Source of the DNA: Novosphingobium sp. CECT 9465 | GTDB taxonomy: Bacteria; Pseudomonadota; Alphaproteobacteria; Sphingomonadales; Sphingomonadaceae | Assembly (NCBI RefSeq): GCF_920987055.1 | Contig: NZ_CAKLBX010000001.1 | Coordinates: 3,644,501-3,708,500 of the forward strand | DNA: 64,000 bases | Direction: 5' to 3' | Shown: in pieces, positions 25,703 through 34,767 of the stretch | Numbering within the stretch: position 1 is the first letter of the stretch | Layout: each line of letters starts with the position of its first letter | Program-made: the position numbers and the translations under genes | Notes under the pieces: generated by a model | What the model was told of the DNA's origin: nothing | Databases searched by the model: none | Seen by the model: only the letters and a program-made list of their open reading frames with translations

Positions 25703-27028
25703 ATGCATTTCAACCGCCGCACCGTGCTGACCGGAGCTGCCGCCACCGCCGCGCTTGCCGCCACCGTCCGCGCGCAAGTCCTGCCCCCTTCAGGCTTCGC
25801 CACGCCTTCGGGCACATTCCCCTTTGCCGCCGACGTCTATCGTGAACGCCGCGCCCGCCTGATGGCCACGCTCAAGGACGGCGTCGCGGTCATCCATGGC
25901 GCGAAGCGTGGGGCCACCAGCGGACCGGTCAGCCCGCCGTTCCATCAGAGCGGCGATTTCGCGTGGCTTACCGGCATCGTCGATGAACCCGGCGCGGTGC
26001 TGGTCCTTGCCCCGGCAGAGCGCCTCTATCGCGAATTCCTGCTGCTGCCTTCGCGCGATGTCGAAACCGAACGCTGGGATGTGGAACGTCTGCCGCTCGG
26101 CTCGCAGATCGAGGCGCGCACCGGCATCCAGCGGGTGCGCCGCACATCCGGCCTCGATGCGCTGGTTACCGGCATGGCCGCGCGCAGCCGCACCCTGCAT
26201 TTCATGGGACCGATCGCCAGCGCCTCCAGCCCGGTCCCGGCGGCGCTTGACCTCTACAACCGCGTAATGGCACGCGTGCCCGGATGCACGCTAAAGGACC
26301 AGAGCGCGCTGCTGCCCGCGCTGCGCACGGTCAAGGAACCGCGCGAGCTTGATCTGATGCGCCGCGCCACCGCCGCCACGAAAGCAGGCCACCTCGCCGC
26401 GATGAAGGCCGTCCGTCCCGGCATGACCGAGCGCCAGTTGACCGCAATCCTCGAAACCGGCTTTCGCGAAGGCGGCGGGGAAGGGCTGTCCTACGATTCC
26501 ATCGTCGCCACCGGACGCAACGCCGCCTCGCTCCATTATGCCCATGGCAATGCGGAGATCGGTGCCAGCGATCTGGTCCTGATCGATGCCGCCGCCGCTG
26601 TTGGCACATATGCCTGCGACGTTACTCGCACTTTCCCCGCATCGGGCAAATTCACCACGCAGCAACGCGCCGATTACGAACTGGTTCTTGCCGCGCAGGA
26701 CGCCGCCGCGCGGATGCTCAAGGCAGGCGTGATGCACGAGGACATGACCGAAGCCGCCAGCGCTGTGTTCCGCAGGGCAGGACGCATTGATGACTTCACC
26801 CACGGCCTCGGCCATTTCGTCGGTCTCGATGTGCACGATGCTGGCGATTACGCCAAGCCACTGCCCGCAGGCGCGGTCCTGACCATCGAGCCCGGCCTCT
26901 ACAACCAGCCCCTCAACCAAGGCATCCGCATCGAGGACATCTACCTCGTCACCGCCACAGGCGCCGAACGCCTCAGCACTGGCATCCCACGCACGGTCGA
27001 CGAAATCGAAGCCTTCATGGCGCGGTGA
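25703..27028 (+). CDS. Exported M24-family aminopeptidase (Xaa-Pro type)
   Basis: 441-aa metallopeptidase with a Tat-type signal peptide: FNRRTVLTG twin-arginine motif, hydrophobic AAATAALAA stretch and cleavage near VRAQ. The N-terminal creatinase/prolidase-like domain (40-190) precedes the pita-bread catalytic domain. All five metal ligands are visible: Asp in LIDAAAAV, Asp in CDVTRTFP, His in THGLGHFVGL, Glu in TIEPGLY and Glu in IRIEDIY. It likely folds with metals in the cytoplasm and acts in the periplasm. Confidence 0.92.
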   Translation: MHFNRRTVLTGAAATAALAATVRAQVLPPSGFATPSGTFPFAADVYRERRARLMATLKDGVAVIHGAKRGATSGPVSPPFHQSGDFAWLTGIVDEPGAVLVLAPAERLYREFLLLPSRDVETERWDVERLPLGSQIEARTGIQRVRRTSGLDALVTGMAARSRTLHFMGPIASASSPVPAALDLYNRVMARVPGCTLKDQSALLPALRTVKEPRELDLMRRATAATKAGHLAAMKAVRPGMTERQLTAILETGFREGGGEGLSYDSIVATGRNAASLHYAHGNAEIGASDLVLIDAAAAVGTYACDVTRTFPASGKFTTQQRADYELVLAAQDAAARMLKAGVMHEDMTEAASAVFRRAGRIDDFTHGLGHFVGLDVHDAGDYAKPLPAGAVLTIEPGLYNQPLNQGIRIEDIYLVTATGAERLSTGIPRTVDEIEAFMAR

Positions 27029-27034
27029 CGGCGC

Positions 27035-28030
27035 TTACCCCAAACGCGTTGCGACCAGTGCCTGGAGGTCCGCTTCGGGACGGGCGCCATAGTGCGAGAT
27101 CACTTCCGCCGCGCAAATAGCCCCCAGCGTCAGACTCGCGGCCAGTGGCTTGCCCCGCACGTAGCCAAACAGGAATCCGGCGGCAAACAGATCGCCCGCG
27201 CCTGTCGTGTCGATCACCCTGGCGATCGGCTCGGCAGGCACATGGGCATGTTCGCCCCCGCTCATCGCGTGGGCGCCCTTTTCGCTGCGGGTGACGACCA
27301 CGGTCGGCACTTTTGCGGAAAGATGCGCCAGTCCTGCGTCGAAATCGTCAATCCCGGTCAGCGCGGCCAGCTCGTGTTCGTTGGCAAACAGGATGTCGAT
27401 TTGCCCAGCTTCGATCAGCGCGCGGAAATCATCGCCATGGCGCGAAATCACGAAAGGATCGGACAGCGTGAACGCGACCTTGCGCCCGGCCCCGCGCGCA
27501 GCGGCAATCGCGCGACGCATCGCCTTGCGCGGCTCTTCCGGGTCCCACAGATAGCCTTCGAGATAAAGCACACTTGCCGCCGCGATGGTCGCATCGTCCA
27601 GCGCTTCGGCGGGGAGGAATTGCGAGGCCCCCAGGAACGTGTTCATCGTGCGCTGCCCGTCGGGCGTCACGAAGATCAGGCAGCGCGCGGTCGGCGGTTC
27701 GTCCGTGCGCGCCGCCGTGTCGAACGCGATTCCCCCGGCGCGAATGTCATGCGCGAAAACTTCGCCCAGCTGGTCGTCTGCAACCTGGCCGATGAACGCG
27801 CATTTTGCGCCGAGCGCGGCCAGGCCCGCCAGCGTATTGGCCGCAGAACCGCCCGAAATCTCGCGCGCAGGACCCATCGCATCGTAGAGTTCGCGGGCGC
27901 GGTCCGTGTCGACCAGGGTCATCCCGCCCTTGGCCAGCCCCAGCGTCGCGATTTCGGCATCATCGCAGGGCGCCATGACATCGACGATGGCGTTGCCGAT
28001 GGCGATGACGTCATAAAGCGGTTCGGACAT
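27035..28030 (-). CDS. PfkB-family sugar/nucleoside kinase (adenosine-kinase-like)
   Basis: 331-aa ribokinase-fold kinase. The N-terminal GNAIVDVMA strand, the SGGSAANTLAGLAALG substrate/lid motif (about 59-74) and the C-terminal signature DTTGAGDLFAAGFLFG with the catalytic Asp (about 278) are all present. Sphingomonad proteins with this pattern are usually annotated adenosine kinase; the exact substrate is not provable from sequence. It is convergent with the M24 peptidase (6-bp gap). Confidence 0.88.
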   Translation of the reverse strand: MSEPLYDVIAIGNAIVDVMAPCDDAEIATLGLAKGGMTLVDTDRARELYDAMGPAREISGGSAANTLAGLAALGAKCAFIGQVADDQLGEVFAHDIRAGGIAFDTAARTDEPPTARCLIFVTPDGQRTMNTFLGASQFLPAEALDDATIAAASVLYLEGYLWDPEEPRKAMRRAIAAARGAGRKVAFTLSDPFVISRHGDDFRALIEAGQIDILFANEHELAALTGIDDFDAGLAHLSAKVPTVVVTRSEKGAHAMSGGEHAHVPAEPIARVIDTTGAGDLFAAGFLFGYVRGKPLAASLTLGAICAAEVISHYGARPEADLQALVATRLG

Positions 28031-28207
28031 TTGCGCTGTGGCTCCGTGCAAGGGCAGTATTTCAGGGTGATTTCGCGGCGGGCCTAGCGGCTTCGCCGGA
28101 CTGCGGCAAGCGCATGCGATCAGCGCCGGACTGCACTGGCGATGCGCCCGGTGGTTGGCAGCAGCGTTGACCAAAGCGCACGGGCGCTCCATTCCCGCAG
28201 CGTGATC

Positions 28208-28648
28208 ATGGTTCCCCACCGCTTCGTCCCCCATCGCTTCGCTGTCGCGCTTGCGGCGCTTGCGCTCGCCTCTTGCGGCGGCAGCGGCATGCCATCGGGC
28301 GGCAAGGCCCCGGTGCGCTCGGCTCCGCCCCCTGTCCGCACCACCGTACCACGCCCGGCGCCGGTCACGCGGCCATCGGCGCAAGTGCTGATGATTCCCG
28401 GCCTTGAAGGCGTGATCGGTGCCGATGCGCTGCAACTGGGCAAGGTCTTCGGCACACCGCGGCTCCACCTGATAGAGGATGATTCGCGCAAGATGCAGTG
28501 GACCGGCCCTGCCTGCATCCTCGACATCTACCTCTATCCGCAGCAAGGCGCATCACGCCCCACCGCGACATATGTCGATGCCCGGCGCGGCGATGGCCGC
28601 GAGGTTGATCGCGCGGCTTGCGTCGCCGCGCTCAGGAAGGCTCCGTAA
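28208..28648 (+). CDS. Hypothetical lipoprotein
   Basis: 146 aa. A basic N-terminus followed by VALAALALASCGGSG is a lipoprotein signal with LASC lipobox (Cys about residue 23). The mature part has a Pro-rich linker (APPPVRTTVPRPAPV) then a compact domain with LGKVFGTPRLHLIEDDSRKMQW and two Cys. No function recognised. ATG 28208 chosen to keep the signal peptide compact. Its 3' end overlaps the Rrf2-family gene on the opposite strand by 17 bp. Confidence 0.78.
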   Translation: MVPHRFVPHRFAVALAALALASCGGSGMPSGGKAPVRSAPPPVRTTVPRPAPVTRPSAQVLMIPGLEGVIGADALQLGKVFGTPRLHLIEDDSRKMQWTGPACILDIYLYPQQGASRPTATYVDARRGDGREVDRAACVAALRKAP

Positions 28649-29084
28649 CCGCGCATCCGGGGGAGGGCGGGGCCAGGCTCCACGGCGCAAACGCCGGTAC
28701 CCCTTCGCGCGATACGTCCGCCAGCGTATAGCGGTCAAGCACACCGAGAAACGCCGCCAGCGCTTCGGCCAGAACGCTGCTCAGCGCACAATCGGCCTTG
28801 AGCGCGCAACTGGCGCAATCGGCCAGACGCAACCCACGCTCAAGCCTGCGCACGACATCGCCCACGCGGATATCCGCAGCATCCCGTGCCAGCGCGATCC
28901 CGCCACTGCGCCCGCGCTGGGACTTGGCAAACCCTTCGCTGACCAGCGCCTGCGCCACTTTGGCGACATGGTGATAGCTCAATCCCTGCTCGGCCGAAAA
29001 CGCAGGGAGAGACACCGCGCCGCCCTTGCGCGCCAGCACGATCAGCAGGCGCAATCCGAAATCGGTATGCTGGGTCAATTGCAT
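28632..29084 (-). CDS. nsrR: Rrf2-family iron-sulfur transcriptional repressor, NsrR-like
   Basis: 150-aa Rrf2 regulator. The winged helix is at about 1-65 (TDFGLRLLIVLARKGGAVSLPAFSAEQGLSYHHVAKVAQ). Three cluster cysteines are arranged C-x2-C-x5-C in CASCALKADC (about 91-100), the NsrR spacing. NsrR proteins sense nitric oxide. The gene is divergent from a globin gene with a 76-bp gap rich in palindromes, which supports control of NO detoxification and autoregulation. Confidence 0.85.
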   Translation of the reverse strand: MQLTQHTDFGLRLLIVLARKGGAVSLPAFSAEQGLSYHHVAKVAQALVSEGFAKSQRGRSGGIALARDAADIRVGDVVRRLERGLRLADCASCALKADCALSSVLAEALAAFLGVLDRYTLADVSREGVPAFAPWSLAPPSPGCAVTEPS

Positions 29085-29106
29085 GATCGCCAATGTCGAA
29101 TTTCTG

Positions 29107-29141
29107 CTTGATTTAATCAAGTAGATTAAATACCAGTATTT
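29107..29141. promoter_or_regulatory. Two palindromes between nsrR-like and globin genes, probable operators
   Basis: CTTGATTTAATCAAG (29107-29121) is palindromic except at its centre, and AAATAC-CA-GTATTT (29128-29141) is a second inverted repeat. Both are A/T-rich islands in a GC-rich chromosome, centred 20-45 bp upstream of the globin start, and resemble the spacing of NsrR operators. Confidence 0.65.
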
Positions 29142-29160
29142 ACCTGATTGGAGATACCGC

Positions 29161-29601
29161 ATGCGCACCGCTTCCGAACACGCCAAGTCGATCGTCAAGG
29201 CAACCGCCCCTGCCATTGAAAAGCACGGCGTTGCGATCACCACCGCCATGTACGCACGCCTGTTTCAAGATCCCGATGTCGCCGCCATGTTCGATCGTGC
29301 AGCGCAGGAAAGCGGCGAACAGCCCCGCCGCCTCGCAGGCGCAATCCTCGCCTACGCCAGAAATATCGACAAGCTTGAGAACCTCGGTCCGGCGGTCAAC
29401 CGCATGGTCGCCCGCCATGTCGAAACCGGCGTGAAGGCAGAACACTATCCGCTGGTGGCGCAAGCCCTGCTGCCCGCCATTCGCGAAGTGCTCGGCGCGG
29501 ATGTCGCCACCGACGAAGTTCTCGCCGCATGGGGCGAGGCGTACTGGATGCTCGCCGATATCCTGATTGCCGCCGAAGCAGAGGCTTACGCCAAAGCCTA
29601 A
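29161..29601 (+). CDS. Single-domain globin (flavohaemoglobin-type haem domain)
   Basis: 146-aa haem protein that corresponds to the N-terminal domain of flavohaemoglobins, without the FAD/NAD reductase part. The proximal His lies in ARHVETGVKAEHYPLVAQALL (about residue 83-84), and the helix-B/E regions MYARLFQDPDVAAMFD and AILAYARNIDKLENL are visible. Likely role: nitric oxide dioxygenation or NO/O2 binding, using a separate reductase. ATG 29161 is preceded by GGAG at 29149-29152. It is probably repressed by the divergent NsrR-like protein. Confidence 0.88.
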   Translation: MRTASEHAKSIVKATAPAIEKHGVAITTAMYARLFQDPDVAAMFDRAAQESGEQPRRLAGAILAYARNIDKLENLGPAVNRMVARHVETGVKAEHYPLVAQALLPAIREVLGADVATDEVLAAWGEAYWMLADILIAAEAEAYAKA

Positions 29602-29626
29602 GCCCCCGCTCAGGCTTTGGCGACTG

Positions 29627-29661
29627 CCCGCCGGCTACCGCTCCCTACGGTAGCCAGCGGG
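29627..29661. terminator. Hairpin between convergent globin and dcd genes
   Basis: CCCGCCGGCTACCG (29627-29640) pairs with CGGTAGCCAGCGGG (29648-29661) with one mismatch and a 7-nt loop. Followed by TGTTTCCTT, so it could terminate transcription from the globin side and, with a weak tail, from dcd. Confidence 0.5.
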
Positions 29662-29682
29662 TGTTTCCTTGGAACTTGGCCC

Positions 29683-30237
29683 TTACAGCTTGGGCAGCGT
29701 CACCCCGCGCTGGCCCATGTATTTGCCCGCACGGTCGGCATAGCTGACCTCGCACGGCTCGTTCCCTTTCAGGAACAGGAACTGACACGCGCCTTCGTTG
29801 GCATAGATCTTGGCGGGCAGGGGGGTGGTGTTGGAAAATTCCAGCGTCACGTGGCCTTCCCAGCCCGGTTCCAGCGGGGTTACGTTCACGATGATCCCGC
29901 AGCGCGCATAAGTGCTCTTGCCAAGGCAGATCACCAGCACATCACGCGGGATGCGGAAATATTCGACCGTGCGGGCCAGCGCGAACGAATTGGGCGGGAT
30001 CACGCAGCAATCGGTCTTGCGATCGACCAGGCTCGCCCCGTCGAAATTCTTGGGGTCCACGATCGCCGAATCGACATTGGTGAAGATCTTGAACTCGTCG
30101 GCCACGCGCGCGTCATAGCCATAGGACGAAAGCCCATAGCTGATGCACCCATCACGCTTCTGGCTCTCGACAAAAGGCTCGATCATGCCCTCGCTCAGCG
30201 CGTGCTCGCGAATCCACTTGTCGGAAAGAATGGACAA
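29683..30237 (-). CDS. dcd: dCTP deaminase
   Basis: 184-aa enzyme of pyrimidine deoxynucleotide synthesis converting dCTP to dUTP. Full family length. Motifs: [10 protein letters not shown] start, [10 protein letters not shown], the [11 protein letters not shown] block with the conserved Ser/Arg, and [17 protein letters not shown] with the catalytic Glu. C-terminus QRGVTLPKL matches Dcd. The neighbouring cdd gene 21 bp upstream on the same strand fits a small pyrimidine-deaminase cluster. Confidence 0.96.
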   Translation of the reverse strand: MSILSDKWIREHALSEGMIEPFVESQKRDGCISYGLSSYGYDARVADEFKIFTNVDSAIVDPKNFDGASLVDRKTDCCVIPPNSFALARTVEYFRIPRDVLVICLGKSTYARCGIIVNVTPLEPGWEGHVTLEFSNTTPLPAKIYANEGACQFLFLKGNEPCEVSYADRAGKYMGQRGVTLPKL

Positions 30238-30258
30238 AGTTGCTCCCCCGGAGTCGGT

Positions 30259-30693
30259 TCAGTTCAGGCTCGCCGGCCCGAATGCGTTGGGCAATAGCAC
30301 TGACAGGCGCATTTCCACCACCTCGGTTTCGCCCACGCAGAGCACCAGCGGATCGGTCGCGCCCAGCGCTGCCAGTTCATTGAGTATCTGGCGGCACCGC
30401 CCGCAGGGACTGATCGCCGCATCCACCCGGCCAGCCATGCCGCCCAGCACCGCTACCGCCAGCAAACCACCGCGGCGCCCGGCGTGGGCGGCGATCGAAC
30501 AGGCGACGGTCTCGGCACAGAGCGAGAGACCGTAACTGGCGTTTTCGAAATTCGCCCCTGTCACGATCGCCCCATCGTCGAACAGCAGCGCGGCGCCAAC
30601 ATGAAAGCCTGAATAGGGCGCATAGGCGGAACCCATCGCCCGGCGCGCGGCCGCGATCAGGTCTGCGCGGCGATCGGTCAGAACATCGCTCAT
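30259..30693 (-). CDS. cdd: Cytidine deaminase
   Basis: 144-aa homotetramer-type cytidine deaminase for pyrimidine salvage. The zinc site is seen as LCAETVAC (Cys-Ala-Glu with catalytic Glu, about 60-62) and PCGRCRQ (about 96-100). The AYAPYSGFHVGAALL N-terminal block is also typical. ATG 30693 overlaps the stop of the upstream GH25 gene by four bases. Confidence 0.94.
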   Translation of the reverse strand: MSDVLTDRRADLIAAARRAMGSAYAPYSGFHVGAALLFDDGAIVTGANFENASYGLSLCAETVACSIAAHAGRRGGLLAVAVLGGMAGRVDAAISPCGRCRQILNELAALGATDPLVLCVGETEVVEMRLSVLLPNAFGPASLN

Positions 30694-31385
30694 CGCTGGA
30701 CCACCACCCAGCGTATCGGCCCCGGCGCGGCTTTCAGCCGCAGGCGCGCGGTCGCCGTCCACATCACCCACGGTCGTCCGGCGTAGCCCGGCGCGATGAA
30801 ATCCTGCGAAACCCAGATGTTGCGGTCGATCACGGCCGCCAGATGATACCGCTGCTCCAGTCCCCGCGAAACCATCAGGATCACCGGCTTTTCGGCATGC
30901 TTTTCCACCTGATTGAGGAAGGTGGTCAATTCGCTCTGCATCTGCGCCTCGCCCGGCGCTTCGGGGCAGGTTCGCGAATCGATGTCGAGTGCGATGGCTG
31001 GCGGCAGCAATTCAGGATCGCGCGGCACCACCGTCACGAAATTCGCCGCCTGTGCCCCAGCCGGGGCGCACAGATCATAGACATGCACCGCGCCGACCTG
31101 CATCCCGCGCCCACGCGCCGCCTCGACGCCCTCGGCAAAGGCGCCATCACGCATGGCAACGCCTTCGCTGGCGGTAAGATAGGCAAAGTCGGCACCCGCT
31201 GCCCGCAACAGCCGCCAGTCTACCGCGCCATCGTCATCGCTCAACCACGCGCCCTGCACGGGATAGTCGGCACGATCCGGCAACCATGTGCGCGCCTTCC
31301 ACCAGGCAAATCCCGCCGCGATCAGCGCCAGCAGCAGCAATGCCGCAGCCATGCGCCTTCGCGCCGTGTTTCGTTTCTTCGCCAT
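30690..31385 (-). CDS. Glycoside hydrolase family 25 (lysozyme-like), membrane-anchored
   Basis: 231 aa. An N-terminal basic segment and membrane anchor (MAAALLLLALIAAGFAWW, about 12-29) precede a GH25-like barrel: GAVDWRLLRAAGADFAYLTASEG, then PAIALDIDSRTC and KPVILMVSRG. Catalytic GH25 residues are Asp and Glu of a DxE pair; here the second position reads Asp-Ile-Asp, so the catalytic Glu is replaced or shifted. It is probably a periplasmic peptidoglycan hydrolase or a degenerate relative. Translationally coupled to cdd, which is an unusual partner. Confidence 0.75.
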   Translation of the reverse strand: MAKKRNTARRRMAAALLLLALIAAGFAWWKARTWLPDRADYPVQGAWLSDDDGAVDWRLLRAAGADFAYLTASEGVAMRDGAFAEGVEAARGRGMQVGAVHVYDLCAPAGAQAANFVTVVPRDPELLPPAIALDIDSRTCPEAPGEAQMQSELTTFLNQVEKHAEKPVILMVSRGLEQRYHLAAVIDRNIWVSQDFIAPGYAGRPWVMWTATARLRLKAAPGPIRWVVVQR

Positions 31386-31440
31386 GATGAAGTTTGCGCG
31401 CCCCGATATTCACTTCGGCAGAATCATGCCGGGATTTATG

Positions 31441-31923
31441 TCATCCCTTGATATGCAGCACGCAGATCAGGGTAAAGAGCCGCCGCGCGGTCGGGAAATC
31501 GGTTTCGATCTTGCCATCCAGCCGCTCCAGCAGCATTTCAGCTGCCTCGTTGTGAACACCGCGGCGGGCCATGTCGATGGTTTCTATCTCGGTCGCGGTG
31601 GCCTTGCGAATCGCCTGATAGTAACTGTCGCAGATTGCGAAATATTCGCGAATTGGCCGCCGGAACCGGCCAAGCCCCAGAATCACCGTTTCCAGCGCGG
31701 TTCCGGCCTCGTCCGCCATCGCCATGACCAGCCGCCCGTCATCCACGGCAAGCTTCAGCCGGTAAGGGCCTGCATGGCCAGCCTCGAATGCGCGCAATGG
31801 TTTGAACGTGTTTTCTTCGATCAGGTCGAAGATCGCGATGCGGCGCTCCTGCTCGATATCGGCATTTCGCCTGATAATCGTCGTTTCGTCCAGCTCGATA
31901 TGCGAGATGCGCGGGTCGCCCAT
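31441..31923 (-). CDS. UPF0262 family protein
   Basis: 160-aa conserved alphaproteobacterial protein without known function. Recognised from RISHIELDETTIIRRN, the EQERRIAIFDLIEEN block and REYFAICDSYYQAIRKATATEIETIDMARRG. Acidic and soluble, no signal peptide. It is divergent from dnaB with a gap of about 115 bp. Confidence 0.85.
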   Translation of the reverse strand: MGDPRISHIELDETTIIRRNADIEQERRIAIFDLIEENTFKPLRAFEAGHAGPYRLKLAVDDGRLVMAMADEAGTALETVILGLGRFRRPIREYFAICDSYYQAIRKATATEIETIDMARRGVHNEAAEMLLERLDGKIETDFPTARRLFTLICVLHIKG

Positions 31924-32039
31924 GAATGCCCTGTGTTGCAGAGGCGAAACGCGCGGGCAAGGATTTTACCGATTCCCTCCCCGCTATCCACAACCCTGGC
32001 CCGTTGCCCCCGGTCACCCGGTCGGGCACAGTGCGCGTC

Positions 32040-33557
32040 ATGTCAGCCAGCGAAGCCATCCTGTCCCGCGAACCGTCCGAGATTCGCGCCCTTCCTTCCA
32101 ACGTCGAAGCCGAAGCCGCCTTCCTCGGCGCGGTCCTGATCGACAATCGCATTCTCGAAGAACTGCAAACCCCGCTGAAGCCGGAGCACTTCTTCGCCGC
32201 CGTGCATGGCCGGGTTTACGAACGTATCCAGGCCCTGATTGATCGCAAGGCCGTGGTCACGCCGGTCACGCTCAAGCCCTATTTCGAAACCGATGAAGGT
32301 CTCAAGGAACTGGGCGGCACCGCCTATCTCGCGCGCCTCACGGCTGACGGGCAGGGCCTGCTCAATCCGCGCGAGCTGGCCGAACAGGTCTATGACCTCG
32401 CCCTGCTGCGCGAACTCATCACCGTCGGGCGCAATCTTGTCGAAGGTGCGCTCGATACCAGCGATTCGGTCGCCCCGCTCGAACAAGTCGAAAAAGCCGA
32501 AGCCGCGCTCTATGCCGTGGCCGAAGGCGCGCAGACCGGCAGCGAGGCGCAAAGCTTCGGCGCAGCCACCCGCACATCGCTTGAGATGATCGAAAAGGCG
32601 CTGCTTTCGGGCGGCCACATTTCAGGCAAGACCACGGGCCTCACCTCAGTCAACGAAAAGATCGGTGGCCTGCATGATTCGGACCTGATCATCCTCGCCG
32701 GGCGCCCCGGCATGGGCAAGACCTCGCTCGTCACCAACATCGCGTTCAATGCGGCAGACCGCCTGCGCCGCGACATGGACGATGGCATCGCGCTCAAGGA
32801 TTCGGTTGGCGCGGGCGTTGCTTTCTTCAGTTTGGAAATGAGCGCGGACCAGCTCGCCACGCGTATCCTTGCCGAACAATCGGGCATCAGTTCCGAAGCG
32901 CTGCGCATGGGCCGCATCAGCCGTGAGGATTTCCAGCAGCTTTCCTTCGCCAGCCAGCGTCTGGCGGAATTGCCGCTCTATATCGATGATACCCCGGCGC
33001 TGACCATAGGCGCACTGCGCGCCCGCGCCCGCCGTCTCAAGCGCCGCCACGATATCGGGTTGATCGTGGTCGATTACCTTCAGCTCTTGCAGGGTTCGGG
33101 CCGCTCTGGCGATAATCGCGTCAACGAAATCTCGGAAATTTCCCGCGGATTGAAGACCTTGGCCAAGGAACTGTCGGTTCCGGTGATTGCCCTGTCACAG
33201 CTGTCCCGTGCGGTCGAACAGCGCGACGACAAGCGCCCGATGCTGTCAGACCTTCGTGAATCAGGCTCGATCGAGCAGGACGCCGACATGGTGTGGTTCG
33301 TCTTCCGCGAGGATTACTACGTCGCGGCCAAGGAACCCAAGGTGCCCCAAGGCAGCGACGATGCAAAAACGCAGGAAGCCCACGCCGCATGGCAGGCGGA
33401 AATGGAGCGCGTCTACGGCCTTGCCGAACTGATCGTGGCCAAGCAACGCCATGGCTCCACCGGCAAGGTCCGCCTGCGCTTCGAAGCCAAGGTCACCCGC
33501 TTCAGCGACCTCGCGCCGGATGATCTGCGCGCCAACTCTTACGGAAGTGATGAATAG
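32040..33557 (+). CDS. dnaB: Replicative DNA helicase
   Basis: Hexameric fork helicase, 505 aa. The N-terminal DnaB domain (EAEAAFLGAVLIDN) covers about 20-120; the RecA-like motor has Walker A GRPGMGKTSL (about 220-229), Walker B LIVVDYLQLLQG and the motif SGSIEQDADMV. No intein is present. ATG 32040 fits the family start; the upstream 38 codons in frame look non-conserved. Located about 26 kb from the putative origin. Confidence 0.96.
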   Translation: MSASEAILSREPSEIRALPSNVEAEAAFLGAVLIDNRILEELQTPLKPEHFFAAVHGRVYERIQALIDRKAVVTPVTLKPYFETDEGLKELGGTAYLARLTADGQGLLNPRELAEQVYDLALLRELITVGRNLVEGALDTSDSVAPLEQVEKAEAALYAVAEGAQTGSEAQSFGAATRTSLEMIEKALLSGGHISGKTTGLTSVNEKIGGLHDSDLIILAGRPGMGKTSLVTNIAFNAADRLRRDMDDGIALKDSVGAGVAFFSLEMSADQLATRILAEQSGISSEALRMGRISREDFQQLSFASQRLAELPLYIDDTPALTIGALRARARRLKRRHDIGLIVVDYLQLLQGSGRSGDNRVNEISEISRGLKTLAKELSVPVIALSQLSRAVEQRDDKRPMLSDLRESGSIEQDADMVWFVFREDYYVAAKEPKVPQGSDDAKTQEAHAAWQAEMERVYGLAELIVAKQRHGSTGKVRLRFEAKVTRFSDLAPDDLRANSYGSDE

Positions 33558-33607
33558 CAGATTTCGTCTGCCATGGCCCAATTCGGGCATGCCGCCTTTC
33601 TGTATAT

Positions 33608-34207
33608 ATGGACAAGGTATTGCACCGCGTTATCGTGCCGACCATGAGACACAAGATCGAACGATACCAGCGAGCGATCAAGGGACTTGTTGTTTCCGTA
33701 CTGCTCCGATTCAAGGGCGTTAAAGTCGCCGACCGGGTCGTGATCGAAGGTCGTTCGCCATTCATCGTTCCTGACGGTGATCTCTATCTTGGTTCCCGTA
33801 TCAGCTTCCGCTCGTTGTATGGCACCATACGGATCATCATCCGGGGTGGGGCGCGCCTGTCGATCGGAGCGCGATGTTTCATAAACAACGGTTGCAGCAT
33901 CGAGAGTTTCAGTGACGTTGAAATCGGAGACCATTGCCTGATCGGTGACAGTGTCCAGATCATGGACAACAACTATCATCAGATCAGCGAAGGCTCTCTC
34001 CCGCGCGTAGCCCGCGTCCGAATCGGCAGAAACGTCTGGCTGGCCAACCGATGCCTTATCCTTGCCGGCGTGGAAATCGGCGATCATAGCGTGGTCGGCG
34101 CCGGCGCGGTCGTGACGAAGTCCTTTCCGCCACGGTCCATCATCGGCGGAAATCCCGCGCGCCTGATCGGGCAGGTCCAGTGTTCGGATGACTGGATCAG
34201 AAGATAG
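33608..34207 (+). CDS. Acyltransferase with left-handed beta-helix (WbbJ/LbetaH type)
   Basis: 199-aa transferase with hexapeptide repeats from about residue 75 to 180 (GARCFINNGC, VEIGDHCLIGDSVQIMDNN, RIGRNVWLANRCLILAGVEIGDHSVVGAGAVVTKSFPP, GGNPARLIG), typical of acetyltransferases that modify polysaccharide or sugar nucleotides. A short hydrophobic N-terminal stretch (AIKGLVVSVLLRF) may be membrane-associated. ATG 33608 used. The A/T-rich 50-bp gap after dnaB may hold its own promoter. Confidence 0.85.
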   Translation: MDKVLHRVIVPTMRHKIERYQRAIKGLVVSVLLRFKGVKVADRVVIEGRSPFIVPDGDLYLGSRISFRSLYGTIRIIIRGGARLSIGARCFINNGCSIESFSDVEIGDHCLIGDSVQIMDNNYHQISEGSLPRVARVRIGRNVWLANRCLILAGVEIGDHSVVGAGAVVTKSFPPRSIIGGNPARLIGQVQCSDDWIRR

Positions 34208-34350
34208 GACAGTGTGCTTCCGCTCTGCCATCTTCCCGCATTGCCGGGTCATGCTGACATTCCTGGGGATCACGGCAAATCCTTGACTTTTCCACAACTG
34301 CGGCCTAGCAGCCGTTCTTTCCATCTTTACCAGTATATCGGAGTGCCCGG

Positions 34351-34695
34351 ATGGCGCGCGTTACCGTCGAAGATTGCGTCGACAAGATTCCCAACCGTTT
34401 CGATCTCGTCCTTCTTGCGGCAGAGCGCGCCCGCGCGATCTCCGGCGGTTCGGAACTGACCGTCGATCGCGATCGCGACAAGAACCCGGTCGTCGCGCTG
34501 CGCGAAATCGCAGAAGAAACTATCCGTCCAACGGTGCTCAAGGAAAACCTGATCCAGTCGCTGCAACGCGTCCTGCCTGACGATGATGACGAAGTCGATG
34601 AAATCGGCTCGCTCTCGCAGTCGGCCGAAGCTCTGCGCATCACCGCTGCGGCGCCAGTGCGCAACACGTCGCTCGGCGCTGACTACGACGGCTGA
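34351..34695 (+). CDS. rpoZ: RNA polymerase omega subunit
   Basis: 114-aa small RNA polymerase subunit. The [31 protein letters not shown]-terminus and the [13 protein letters not shown] helix are the omega signature. The C-terminus is extended and acidic ([10 protein letters not shown]), common in this order. A strong intrinsic terminator follows at 34721. Confidence 0.96.
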   Translation: MARVTVEDCVDKIPNRFDLVLLAAERARAISGGSELTVDRDRDKNPVVALREIAEETIRPTVLKENLIQSLQRVLPDDDDEVDEIGSLSQSAEALRITAAAPVRNTSLGADYDG

Positions 34696-34720
34696 TTTCA
34701 AGCGAAATCACTGTTTTGGC

Positions 34721-34753
34721 AAAAAGCCCGCAGTGCAGACTGCGGGCTTTTTT
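34721..34753 (+). terminator. Intrinsic terminator after rpoZ
   Basis: AAAAAGCCCGCAGT (34721-34734) pairs perfectly with ACTGCGGGCTTTTT (34739-34752), loop GCAG, ending in a T-run. Symmetric A/T tails make it bidirectional, serving rpoZ and the convergent gene at 34768. Confidence 0.93.
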
Positions 34754-34767
34754 GTCGCAAGCGGCCT

